Shown here piece after piece: positions 28,519-37,134 of a stretch of 64,000 bases of DNA. Made by a program: the position numbers and the translations under genes. Location of the stretch: assembly GCA_947502635.1 (NCBI GenBank), contig CANNAN010000001.1:62001-126000 (forward strand). Direction: 5' to 3'. The stretch comes from an uncultured Flavobacteriaceae bacterium (GTDB lineage Bacteria; Bacteroidota; Bacteroidia; Flavobacteriales; Flavobacteriaceae). Within the stretch, counting starts at the first letter, position 1. Every line of letters starts with the position of its first letter. Under the pieces are notes generated by a model. It made no database searches. It saw only the letters and a list, made by a program, of their open reading frames with translations, and was not told the origin of the DNA.

Positions 28519-28553
28519 GTAAGTTCGGTATGCGTTTTGCAACAAACATAACT

Positions 28554-29012
28554 ATGAAGAGAACAATTTATATACTTTTAATAAGCATTTTTATGACCAC
28601 ATTTGTTAGTGCCCAAGAGTTAACTTGGCATACAGATATGGGGAAAGCATCAGAGTTTGCTATGAAAGAAAAAAAGCCACTATTAATGTTTTTTACAGGA
28701 TCAGATTGGTGTGGTTGGTGTATACGTTTGCAAAAAGAAGTTTTTCAAACAAAAGAATTTAAACAATGGGCTAACGAAAATGTCGTTCTTGTAGAACTAG
28801 ATTTCCCAAAAAGAACCCCTCAAGATGATAATATCAAGGCTCAAAATCGTCAATTACAAAGTATGCTTAAGGTGAGAGGGTATCCTACAATTTGGTTTGT
28901 TAACCCAGAAATGAATTCTGAAAAACAAATAAATTTAAGAAGCCTTGGAAGTACAGGATATGTAGCTGGAGGTCCAACCAAATGGATCGATAAAGCGATG
29001 TCTATGTTGTAG
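28554..29012 (+). CDS. Secreted thioredoxin-fold protein (CGWC)
   Basis: 152 residues. A signal peptide ends SAQ near 20, so the protein is periplasmic or exported. A thioredoxin_7/DUF255-like start (LTWHTDMGKASEFAMKEKKPLLMFFTGSDWCGWC) carries the active-site pair Cys53-x-x-Cys56. KVRGYPTIWFVNPE holds the cis-proline. The in-frame ATG at 28452 is rejected because the extension would cross the terminator and the end of the POT gene. Probably a disulfide reductase or isomerase; partner unknown. Confidence 0.85.
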   Translation: MKRTIYILLISIFMTTFVSAQELTWHTDMGKASEFAMKEKKPLLMFFTGSDWCGWCIRLQKEVFQTKEFKQWANENVVLVELDFPKRTPQDDNIKAQNRQLQSMLKVRGYPTIWFVNPEMNSEKQINLRSLGSTGYVAGGPTKWIDKAMSML

Positions 29013-29063
29013 TTAATGCCAATTAATATGATTATTGGTGAATGATATTTAGATAGATAAAAA

Positions 29064-29615
29064 ATGAAACAGATGAAAAGGATATTGTTATTATTAGTTG
29101 TTTTTACAACAGCTTTTACAAATGCGCAGAAGATTAACTGGGTAACCTTTGAGGAAGCTTTGGAACTTCAAAAGAAAGCGCCTAAAAAAATTATGATGGA
29201 TGTTTATACTAGCTGGTGCGGACCTTGTAAAATGTTAGATAAAAATACGTTTCATAATAAAGATGTGGCAGATTATGTAAATAAAAATTATTATGCTGTA
29301 AAATTCAATGCAGAAGGTAATGAGCAGATTAATTATAAAGGGAAAACATTTTCGAACCCCAATTATAACCCCGCAAAAGCAAAAAGTCGAAATTCAGCAC
29401 ATGAATTGTCGCGTTATTTTCAGGTACAGGCCTATCCAACTATTGTGTTTTTAGACGAGAAAGGAGAGGTGATAGCCCCTATTAGAGGTTATCAAAGGCC
29501 TATTGAGTTAGAATTGTATCTAAAAATGTTTAGCGAAGACAAACATAAAGAAATTGATACTCAAGAAAAGTTTAATGTTTATTACAAAGCATTTAAACCA
29601 GAGTTTAAAGGTTAG
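29064..29615 (+). CDS. Secreted thioredoxin-fold protein (CGPC)
   Basis: 183 residues with a signal peptide ending TNAQ near 22. MMDVYTSWCGPCKMLDKNTF contains the classical thioredoxin site Cys52-Gly-Pro-Cys55, and FQVQAYPTIVFLDEKGEV the cis-proline. A 45-residue insertion of lysine/asparagine-rich sequence lies between them (about 70-110). It is 51 bases downstream of the CGWC protein; the pair could act together in periplasmic thiol reduction. The two differ in active-site dipeptide (GW versus GP), so their redox potentials probably differ. Confidence 0.85.
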   Translation: MKQMKRILLLLVVFTTAFTNAQKINWVTFEEALELQKKAPKKIMMDVYTSWCGPCKMLDKNTFHNKDVADYVNKNYYAVKFNAEGNEQINYKGKTFSNPNYNPAKAKSRNSAHELSRYFQVQAYPTIVFLDEKGEVIAPIRGYQRPIELELYLKMFSEDKHKEIDTQEKFNVYYKAFKPEFKG

Positions 29616-29663
29616 ATAGTATAGCAGGTATTCCTGAAACAATAGAGGAATCTTATCAAAAAA

Positions 29664-31706
29664 TTAATATCGAATAATAAAAGCACCCTTTTCGCCCGTT
29701 TGGTGAAAGGAGAGTGCTCTTTTTTTGCAAACAGTTTTCCATTTTTCAATATAGGATTTGTAATTACTACCATCGGCGATAATGCATTTTGGTTTTATAG
29801 AATCAATCAATCTATTCAAGTTTATTTTTGGTGATTGTCTTAGTAGTAGATAATCTGGTTTAAATGATTTTATATTGTAAACTCCCAAACTATCAATAAT
29901 CAAAAGTTTTTTCTTGTTAAGAAGATAAATGGTTTTTAAAGAATCTGTTTCAATAATATTAATATGATTGCCAACAGAATAGTTTTTTATAATGCTGCTT
30001 TTTAACTTCGATATACTATCAAAGTCGTGAGCCACGATCATTTTGTTATGTATGGTATTTCCAATAAGACTATGTCTGTTTTTATGAAAAATGATAAATT
30101 CATTTTTAGACTTATTATAGTTGGTATAAATAATGACACTCTGAAAAATTACAGTCGTAATTAAGATATACTTCAAATTAGAATAATGCCATTTTTTTAA
30201 AAGTCTTATTAGTGAAATAATAACCAGATAAGCTGCTAAAACATATAAAAGACTAAAGGCAATCTCTTTTAGTAAGAATACCTCTTGTCTTGAAATCCAT
30301 GCAATAAAATCATTCATTAAACTAATGATACGTCCGTAAATATCTACTATAAACTGAGGAAGTAAGCCTAAAATAGCTAGCAAAACAACAAGTATTCCTA
30401 GACCTAAAATGAGTCCTAAAAAAGGTATGATTACTAAATTAGAGATGAAAAATAGACTTGGAAATTGATGAAAATAATAAAGGCTTAAGGGAATGATTCC
30501 CAATTGGGCAGAAAGCGTAACTGTGAATGTATGCCAATAAAAATCAATGACCTTATTTTTTGGTTTCCACTTTTTATATATAAGCGGATCTACAATAATA
30601 ATAGAAAAGACAGCCAAATAGCTTAGCTGAAAACCAACATCAAATAAGAATAAAGGCTTAAATAACAATATTATGAACATAGATATCGCTAAAGTGTTAT
30701 GTATATTGGTGGGCCTTTTTAAGTTCATAGCAATGGCTATGATACTAAACATAGTGACTGCTCTGGTAACTGATGCCGATAATCCAGCGATAAGTGCAAA
30801 ACACCATAAAAAAATTACGAGCAAAATCGTTTTTATAAGTTTTCCATGTTTAAAGTTTTCAATAGGTTTAAATATTAAACCTAAAATAATTAAAATAATG
30901 CCTACATGTAAACCCGATACAGCCAGAATATGGATGGCACCAGCATTTACATAGCTGTTATAAACAGAATCGCTTATGTCCTGTCGTTGCCCTAATATTA
31001 AAGCATTGATTATAGCAAGTTCATCAAGTTTAAAAGAGTAAGATTTTAATTTTGAGTTAATAGATTCGCGAATGTTACTAGCTAATCCGAATAAGGAATG
31101 GGTATTTGAACTTACTTTTAATAGAGACCGATTAGAAATAAATAATTGGTGGTAAATATATTTTTTTTCTAAATAGGTTTTGTAATTAAATTGATGAGGG
31201 TTTAGTGGGGGTGTTATACTTTTAAAGGTTATTTTGCTTATAAATATGTCATCAACTTTTAGAACCGATGAGGCTAATGAATCTCTTTTAATGTTTAAAA
31301 GAGTTTTTCCTGTTACTTTAGTATCATCAATTTCTAAAATTTCTATAACATATTTATTATGGAATTTTCCAGTTTTTAAAACATCTCTAATTCTAAATGT
31401 AATCGTTTTTAAAGTATTGTTTTCTATTGATATTTGATTTGTATAATGATTAGAAAAGTTTTTTTCGTTATGGAAGCTTACTGTTAACACGCCAATACTA
31501 ATCATCATTAAAAAAGAAAATAAACCAAACCAACGAGTTTTAATAAATCGTTTCTTTGCAATGAAGTAAAATACAAATAAGGGGACTAAAAGAGAAGTTG
31601 TTATGCATAAAGATAGACTTAAAGGCACGTTAAATAAATAGCCAATAACAATCCCTATAACCAGGCAAATCGTTAATTTAATTATAGTAAAATTCATTAA
31701 TTGCAT
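29664..31706 (-). CDS. comEC: ComEC/Rec2 family DNA-uptake channel protein
   Basis: 680 residues. A DUF4131 N-terminal region (about 1-200) and the Competence domain (about 230-500) are present; the latter contains NALILGQRQDISDSVYNSYVNAGAIHILAVSGLHVGI, the hallmark ComEC block, followed by seven or more membrane helices. The C-terminal part (about 540-680) corresponds to the metallo-beta-lactamase-like domain but lacks its HxHxDH metal site, as in other flavobacterial homologues. In competent bacteria ComEC passes single-stranded DNA across the inner membrane. No other competence gene is in the window. Confidence 0.88.
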   Translation of the reverse strand: MQLMNFTIIKLTICLVIGIVIGYLFNVPLSLSLCITTSLLVPLFVFYFIAKKRFIKTRWFGLFSFLMMISIGVLTVSFHNEKNFSNHYTNQISIENNTLKTITFRIRDVLKTGKFHNKYVIEILEIDDTKVTGKTLLNIKRDSLASSVLKVDDIFISKITFKSITPPLNPHQFNYKTYLEKKYIYHQLFISNRSLLKVSSNTHSLFGLASNIRESINSKLKSYSFKLDELAIINALILGQRQDISDSVYNSYVNAGAIHILAVSGLHVGIILIILGLIFKPIENFKHGKLIKTILLVIFLWCFALIAGLSASVTRAVTMFSIIAIAMNLKRPTNIHNTLAISMFIILLFKPLFLFDVGFQLSYLAVFSIIIVDPLIYKKWKPKNKVIDFYWHTFTVTLSAQLGIIPLSLYYFHQFPSLFFISNLVIIPFLGLILGLGILVVLLAILGLLPQFIVDIYGRIISLMNDFIAWISRQEVFLLKEIAFSLLYVLAAYLVIISLIRLLKKWHYSNLKYILITTVIFQSVIIYTNYNKSKNEFIIFHKNRHSLIGNTIHNKMIVAHDFDSISKLKSSIIKNYSVGNHINIIETDSLKTIYLLNKKKLLIIDSLGVYNIKSFKPDYLLLRQSPKINLNRLIDSIKPKCIIADGSNYKSYIEKWKTVCKKRALSFHQTGEKGAFIIRY

Positions 31707-31729
31707 ATAGCTGCAATATATGAAATATC

Positions 31730-32278
31730 TTACAGTATTCTACGAGCTTCAATAAATGCAGATTTCCAGTAATTTTCAGAAAGTTTAGATACAATAACGC
31801 CTCTGCTGGTTGTAGCATGTATAAAAGTAATAACTCCAGCATTAGATTTTATAACTAGACCAACATGATTAATACTGTTTCTTCTATTTCTACCAGTTTT
31901 AAAGAAAAGTAAATCGCCTTCCTTTGCTTTTTTTAATGAAATTTTATTGCCTTTTTTTGCTATATCTCTTGATATTCTAGGTAAAGTGATGTCATGAGCT
32001 CTGAAGGACTCAAAAACTAAACCAGAACAATCCATTCCTGATTTTGTAGTACCTCCCCATTTATAGCGAACACCTTTAAATTGTTTTGCATAGTCAATAA
32101 TATTATCTGCTTTGGATGCTTTTTTAGAACGTGTGGAGCTTTTATAAGTAGTTGCTTCTTTTTTTGTTTTTTTACTAATTATTACCGAGGAAGTTTCTTT
32201 TTTGCTTTTAGCTCGTTTTGAAGATTTGCAGCTAGTGAAGCTTATAATTATTAAAAGAATAATGATTGCTCTTTGCAT
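31730..32278 (-). CDS. NlpC/P60 (C40) family lipoprotein, peptidoglycan endopeptidase
   Basis: 182 residues. Lipoprotein signal (AIIILLIIISFTSC, Cys17), a lysine/serine-rich linker (about 18-65), then an NlpC/P60 domain: YKWGGTTKSGMDCSGLVFESF provides the catalytic cysteine, and INHVGLVI the catalytic histidine. It resembles the Spr/MepS type that cleaves peptide cross-links in peptidoglycan. It lies 23 bases upstream of comEC on the same strand and may be co-transcribed with it. The 266 bases between this gene and lpxB show no gene. Confidence 0.87.
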   Translation of the reverse strand: MQRAIIILLIIISFTSCKSSKRAKSKKETSSVIISKKTKKEATTYKSSTRSKKASKADNIIDYAKQFKGVRYKWGGTTKSGMDCSGLVFESFRAHDITLPRISRDIAKKGNKISLKKAKEGDLLFFKTGRNRRNSINHVGLVIKSNAGVITFIHATTSRGVIVSKLSENYWKSAFIEARRIL

Positions 32279-32544
32279 GTATTTAAATAAAGTAGGTTTG
32301 GGTTACTAAATGTAAATTTATAATAAAATAAGATACAAATGCTTTTTATTTTTAGTTAGTTGATTTTGTTAGTTTAGGGGGTGTTTTTGTTTTTATTTGA
32401 TTAACAGGAGCGTAAGTGATCGATTCATTTTAATAATTAAGAATCAATCGAAAACATTTCATCGAAAATAAGATGATTTTGTTAGTTAATAAAGAATCAA
32501 GTTAAGTCTTTATCCTTAGTTCTACTAGAAGTTGCCTTATGATT

Positions 32545-33654
32545 TTAGTTTAGATTACCATAAATAAGCTTAGCTGTTTTTTCACTAGCTCCTTTGCCTC
32601 CTAAAGCCTTTTCCAACTCATAATATTCTAAAAATAATTTCTGGCGTATATCTGGGCTTAAAATTTTGTCTAACTCTTGCTGAAGTCTTTTTTTATTGAA
32701 ATCACTTTGAATAAGTTCAGTCACGACTTCTTTGTTCATCACCAAATTAACTAAAGAAATAAATTTTAAGGTAATGATTCTTTTTGCAATTTGATATGAT
32801 ATAGTACTTCCTTTATAACAAACTACTTGAGGCACTTTAAACAAGGCCGTTTCTAAAGTTGCTGTTCCAGATGTTACCAAAGCGGCAGTTGAAACACTTA
32901 ATAAATCATATGTTTCATTAGAAATGAATTTAACATTCTGGGATTTTATAAAAGTTTCATAAAAACTATAATCTTGACTTGGAGCACCAGCAATTACAAA
33001 CTGATAATCTGGGTAATTATCAACCAGACTTAACATCACCGATAGCATTTTTGTTATTTCTTGTTTTCTGCTTCCTGGTAATAATGCAATAATAGGTTTG
33101 TTATCTAAGTTGTAGGTTTTTCGAAATTTAAATTCGTCAACCTGTTCACGATTAGCAATAGCATCAATTAATGGATGTCCAACAAAGGTTACATCATAAT
33201 CATATTTTTTGTAAAAAGGTTTGACAAAAGGTAGAATGACATACATAGCATCAATATCATGCTTTATGGCTTTTACTCTACTGGCTCTAGATGCCCAAAC
33301 TTGAGGAGAAATATAATAATTAGTTCTAAAATTGTGCTGTTTTGCCCATTTGGCTATACGTAAATTAAAACCTGAGTTGTCAATAAAAACAACAACATCT
33401 GGGTTGAAGGTTTTAATATCACTTTTGCAAAATGAAATAAGCTTAAAAATTTTAGATAGATTCATGATAATTTCAGTGAATCCCATAAAAGCACGCTCTT
33501 TGTAGTGTTTTACTAAAGTGCCTCCAGTTGCTTGCATAAGATCGCCACCCCAAAACCTGATGTCTGCATTAACATCTTCTTTTAATAATGCTTTCATAAG
33601 GTTAGAACCATGTAAATCACCAGATGCTTCTCCTGCTAAAATGTAATATTTCAT
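32545..33654 (-). CDS. lpxB: Lipid-A-disaccharide synthase
   Basis: 369 residues, GT19 family. It joins UDP-diacylglucosamine and lipid X to form the lipid A disaccharide at the inner membrane. YILAGEASGDLHGSNLMKAL (3-22) is the diagnostic N-terminus. VVFIDNSGFNLRIAKWAK near 88, YISPQVWASR near 112, LLPGSRKQEITKMLSVML near 190, and LVTSGTATLETALFKVPQVVCYKG near 255 follow in order. Length is normal. Upstream on this strand are an inverted repeat and the surE pair. Confidence 0.94.
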   Translation of the reverse strand: MKYYILAGEASGDLHGSNLMKALLKEDVNADIRFWGGDLMQATGGTLVKHYKERAFMGFTEIIMNLSKIFKLISFCKSDIKTFNPDVVVFIDNSGFNLRIAKWAKQHNFRTNYYISPQVWASRASRVKAIKHDIDAMYVILPFVKPFYKKYDYDVTFVGHPLIDAIANREQVDEFKFRKTYNLDNKPIIALLPGSRKQEITKMLSVMLSLVDNYPDYQFVIAGAPSQDYSFYETFIKSQNVKFISNETYDLLSVSTAALVTSGTATLETALFKVPQVVCYKGSTISYQIAKRIITLKFISLVNLVMNKEVVTELIQSDFNKKRLQQELDKILSPDIRQKLFLEYYELEKALGGKGASEKTAKLIYGNLN

Positions 33655-33668
33655 TTTCTAAATAGGAC

Positions 33669-33734
33669 AGGTCGAACGCAGTTGAGACCTTTTCTTAAAG
33701 TTTACTTTATGCACCTCTCGACTGCGCTCGAGGA
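33669..33734. repeat. Dispersed-type imperfect inverted repeat between lpxB and the 94-residue gene
   Basis: The left arm at 33669-33690 contains TCGAACGCAGTTGAGA. The right arm at 33713-33734 contains TCTCGACTGCGCTCGA. The arms are near-perfect reverse complements with about 22 bases between them. GC content is well above the surroundings. This looks like the palindromic intergenic repeats scattered through many flavobacterial genomes; copy number cannot be checked here. Confidence 0.6.
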
Positions 33735-33746
33735 GATAAAATGTTA

Positions 33747-34031
33747 TTAAAAAAGTTTAAAAATAAATGTAAAAACAGCAATAAAAACAGTAATCAATAA
33801 AACACCTCTCGCTCTATAATCTTGTTTTTTTCTTATAAAAATAAAGAAAGCTATTAAATTTAAAATAGCACCTAGACTTATTAATTTTCCTAAAAATCCT
33901 TCACTAGCAGCAGCTTTGATAACTGTAACAAAATCATCGCCTTGTCCTAGAAATGTTGCTGAAAAAAATAAACCAATTATATTAGTTATCAGGCCAACAA
34001 AAATTCCAATAAAAATATCTTTTTTAATCAT
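33747..34031 (-). CDS. Small three-helix membrane protein next to surE
   Basis: 94 residues with three hydrophobic segments (about 6-28, 45-66, 72-92). It overlaps the end of surE by eight bases, which supports real translation coupled to surE. The sequence is typical of the unnamed membrane protein often found between lpxB and surE in flavobacteria. No catalytic or binding motif is visible. Confidence 0.65.
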   Translation of the reverse strand: MIKKDIFIGIFVGLITNIIGLFFSATFLGQGDDFVTVIKAAASEGFLGKLISLGAILNLIAFFIFIRKKQDYRARGVLLITVFIAVFTFIFKLF

Positions 34032-34800
34032 TTAAATTCCAAGTCTTTAAATTTTTAATGCATTGATGTGCTGTTAAATCAAATTGAATAGGTACTACAG
34101 AAACATAGCCTTGTTCTAAAGCCCATTCATCGGTGTCTTCACCTCCATCTAAATTAACAAATTTTCCAGAAAGCCAATAGTAATCTTTCCCTTGTGGATT
34201 TTTACGTTTGTCGAATTCTTCAACCCAATTCGCTTTAGCTTGCCTGCAAATTTTAATACCTTTTATATCTTTTTTCAAAATATTGGGGACATTAACATTT
34301 AGAACAATGCCTTTGGGCAAACTATTATTTATGACCTGTCTGGTAATCGTTTTTACGTATGTTTTCGATGCCTCAAAATTCGCATTCCATGTATAATCAA
34401 GCAACGAAAAACCAATAGCAGGAATGCCTTCAATACCAGCTTCAATGGCCGCACTCATTGTGCCAGAATAAATAACATTTATAGATGAATTTGAGCCATG
34501 ATTAATTCCAGAAACACAAAGATCGGGTTTTCGGTCTAATAATTCTCTAATCGCTAATTTTACACAATCGGCAGGCGTTCCAGAACAGCTGTACTCAATT
34601 TGTGGACCATTGTCTAAATACACACGTTCAGCGTAAAGTGTAGAGTCTAAAGTGATAGCATGCCCCATGCCGCTTTGCGGGCTGTCTGGTGCAACCACCA
34701 CCACATCACCAATGGTATTCATAATAGAAATTAATGTCCTAATACCTGGTGCATTAATGCCATCATCGTTTGTAACTAATATGAGTGGTTTTTCTGTCAT
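34024..34800 (-). CDS. surE: 5'/3'-nucleotidase SurE
   Basis: 258 residues. LILVTNDDGINAPGI carries the metal-binding Asp12-Asp13. VVAPDSPQSGMGHAIT and PDLCVSGINHGSNSSINVIYSGTMSAAIEAGIEGIPAIGFS are the remaining signature blocks of SurE. The enzyme removes phosphate from nucleoside monophosphates in the cytoplasm. In the order surE, small membrane protein, lpxB on the minus strand it probably forms one transcript, divergent from the tail-specific protease gene. Confidence 0.94.
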   Translation of the reverse strand: MTEKPLILVTNDDGINAPGIRTLISIMNTIGDVVVVAPDSPQSGMGHAITLDSTLYAERVYLDNGPQIEYSCSGTPADCVKLAIRELLDRKPDLCVSGINHGSNSSINVIYSGTMSAAIEAGIEGIPAIGFSLLDYTWNANFEASKTYVKTITRQVINNSLPKGIVLNVNVPNILKKDIKGIKICRQAKANWVEEFDKRKNPQGKDYYWLSGKFVNLDGGEDTDEWALEQGYVSVVPIQFDLTAHQCIKNLKTWNLND

Positions 34801-34965
34801 TTAATAGCGCTATGTAATCGCTAAAATACACAATTTCGCCAGTAAATGGTTAATTTCTTTAGTTTAACAAAAAATTAGTTGCAATTGATTATATTGGCAT
34901 GGTTTTTTCCCTATTTTAGTGAAAAAATATGTTTTGCTTTAATATGAGTAATTAAATATTAATAG

Positions 34966-37125
34966 ATGAGAAAAATTATGAAAAGGAATTATAAAATTTT
35001 GTCACTTTTATTGCTGTTAGCATTTGGATCATGTAGTTTTACTACGAAAAAATTCAGCGATCCAGACCCAGATAAACTACTAATAAGAATTATAACATTT
35101 GTTTTAAAGGAGGGTCATTTTGATCCTATTGCAATGAATGACGAATTTTCTTCCGAATTATTTTCAGATTATATAGAAGTTTTAGATCCCGTGAAACGTT
35201 ATTTTTATGAGTCTGATTATAGGGATTTTGAGAAGTATAAATATTTTCTTGATAACCAACTTAAAGCTGAAGAGCCAGAGGTCACATTTTTTAATGTCGT
35301 GCATGAACGTATGTTAAAACGTATCGAGGAGGCAAAAAAGATTTATAAAGAAGTTTTATCAGAACCATTTGATTACACAATAGATGAAGTGTTTGATACA
35401 GATAACGATAATAGAGAATTTGTAAAAAACAAAAAGGAAATGAAAGAGCGTTGGAGAAAACAACTTAAATTCTCAACACTTTCTAATTACGATGATATCA
35501 TTGAGCAAGAAAAAGACGCAAAAGAAAAAGATCCATCATACGTAATGAAAACAGATGATCAAATAGAAAGAGAAGCTCGTGAAGCTACTTTAAACTCTAT
35601 TGATATTTATTTTAATGACAATATTGATGATCTACAACGTGGAGATTGGTTTGCTATCTATGTAAATACTATTGTAGAAGAGTTTGATCCGCACACTTAT
35701 TATTTGGCACCTAGAGGTAAAGAAGATTTCGACCAGCGTATGTCTGGAAAATTAGAAGGTATTGGAGCTAGGTTACAAAAAAGAATGGATTATATAAAGA
35801 TAGTAGAACTTATTTCAGGAGGACCAGCTTGGAGAAGTGGAAAGCTTGAAGTTGAAGACGTTATTTTGAAAGTAAAGCAAGAAGATGAAGAGTTTCCTGT
35901 AAATATAGTTGGTATGCGTATAAACGATGCCATAAAGTATATAAAAGGCCCTGAAGGAACTAAAGTGACATTAACTGTGAAGAAAGTAGATGGTACTGTT
36001 AAGGATATAGAAATTACAAGAGATGTTGTAGAGCTTGTAGAAACCTATGCTAAGTCCTCGATAGTGGAGAAAGGAAGCAAAAAATTTGGAGTAATTAATT
36101 TACCTGCTTTTTATGTGGATTTTCAAGATTATAAAAATATAAATGCAGCTAAAGATGTAAAGAGTGAAATTGAGCGGTTAAAATCTGACGGAATGGAAGG
36201 TTTGGTTTTAGATTTACGTAATAATGGCGGTGGGTCATTGCCTACAGTTGTGGATATGGCTGGTCTATTTATAAAAGAAGGGCCTGTAGTTCAAGTACGC
36301 TCTACTCGTGAACCCAAAGAAGTTTTAGAAGATGTAGATAAGTCTATTACATGGGATGGTCCTTTAGTTATTTTAGTTAATGAAATTTCAGCATCCGCAT
36401 CCGAAATTATGGCAGCTGCTATGCAAGATTATAAACGAGCCATCATTATAGGTAGTAAGCAAACTTATGGAAAAGGAACTGTTCAAAATGTTATTAATTT
36501 AAATAAAATGTTAAGAGGTAATACAAGTGATGATTTAGGAGCTTTAGCTTTGACAACTCAAAAGTATTATAGAATTAACGGTGGTTCGGTACAGCTTGAA
36601 GGTGTTAAAAGTGACGTGAAAGTCCCAGGACGTTTTAGTTTTATAGATGTTGGAGAAAAAGATAAAGATAACCCATTACCATGGGATGAAATTGATGCTG
36701 CAGATTTTACGCCTTGGGAATCTTATTTTGATTATAATGAAACTGTAAGGAGAAGTAAAGAACGTATGGTAAGCAATGAGCAGTTAAAACTTATTGAAGA
36801 AAATGCTAGATGGGTAAAAACAAAAATAGACGAGACGGTTTTTTCATTAAATTATAAAACATATAAAGCAAAGTTGGATTTAAATGAAGAAGAATCTAAA
36901 AAGTTTGATGCTATATCTGATTATCAAACAAATTTAACTTTCCAGTCTCATGATTATGAGAAATCACTCTTTAAAAACGATACAACAGACCTAAAAGAAA
37001 AGCGGGAACGTTGGCACAAAATTTTAAGTCAAGACGTTTATATAGAAGAAGCACTTAATGTGTTGGTAGATTTAAAAACAGCGTACCCTATTAAAAAAGT
37101 AGCATCTACTACAGTAAGAAAATAA
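34966..37125 (+). CDS. prc: Tail-specific (carboxy-terminal processing) protease, S41A
   Basis: 719 residues. The start has a lipoprotein-like signal (LLLLLAFGSCSF, Cys near 24). A long N-terminal domain (about 40-230) is followed by a PDZ domain (about 255-355), the S41 protease domain, and a C-terminal DUF3340-like region. SASASEIMAAAMQDY contains the nucleophile Ser477, and TYGKGTVQ the general base Lys503, matching the Ser-Lys dyad of E. coli Prc/Tsp. DLRNNGGGSLPTVVDMAGLF is also conserved. It degrades or trims envelope proteins from their C-termini. A permease gene follows after nine bases. Confidence 0.93.
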   Translation: MRKIMKRNYKILSLLLLLAFGSCSFTTKKFSDPDPDKLLIRIITFVLKEGHFDPIAMNDEFSSELFSDYIEVLDPVKRYFYESDYRDFEKYKYFLDNQLKAEEPEVTFFNVVHERMLKRIEEAKKIYKEVLSEPFDYTIDEVFDTDNDNREFVKNKKEMKERWRKQLKFSTLSNYDDIIEQEKDAKEKDPSYVMKTDDQIEREAREATLNSIDIYFNDNIDDLQRGDWFAIYVNTIVEEFDPHTYYLAPRGKEDFDQRMSGKLEGIGARLQKRMDYIKIVELISGGPAWRSGKLEVEDVILKVKQEDEEFPVNIVGMRINDAIKYIKGPEGTKVTLTVKKVDGTVKDIEITRDVVELVETYAKSSIVEKGSKKFGVINLPAFYVDFQDYKNINAAKDVKSEIERLKSDGMEGLVLDLRNNGGGSLPTVVDMAGLFIKEGPVVQVRSTREPKEVLEDVDKSITWDGPLVILVNEISASASEIMAAAMQDYKRAIIIGSKQTYGKGTVQNVINLNKMLRGNTSDDLGALALTTQKYYRINGGSVQLEGVKSDVKVPGRFSFIDVGEKDKDNPLPWDEIDAADFTPWESYFDYNETVRRSKERMVSNEQLKLIEENARWVKTKIDETVFSLNYKTYKAKLDLNEEESKKFDAISDYQTNLTFQSHDYEKSLFKNDTTDLKEKRERWHKILSQDVYIEEALNVLVDLKTAYPIKKVASTTVRK

Positions 37126-37134
37126 AGTTTATTT

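Noticed and set aside
28452-28553. Longer N-terminus for the CGWC thioredoxin
   Set aside because: It would run through the POT stop region and a terminator hairpin; a proper signal peptide starts at 28554.
29664-31706. ComEC as a broken gene because its C-terminal domain lacks metal ligands
   Set aside because: The frame is intact and the C-terminal block resembles that of other flavobacterial ComEC proteins, which also lack the metal site.
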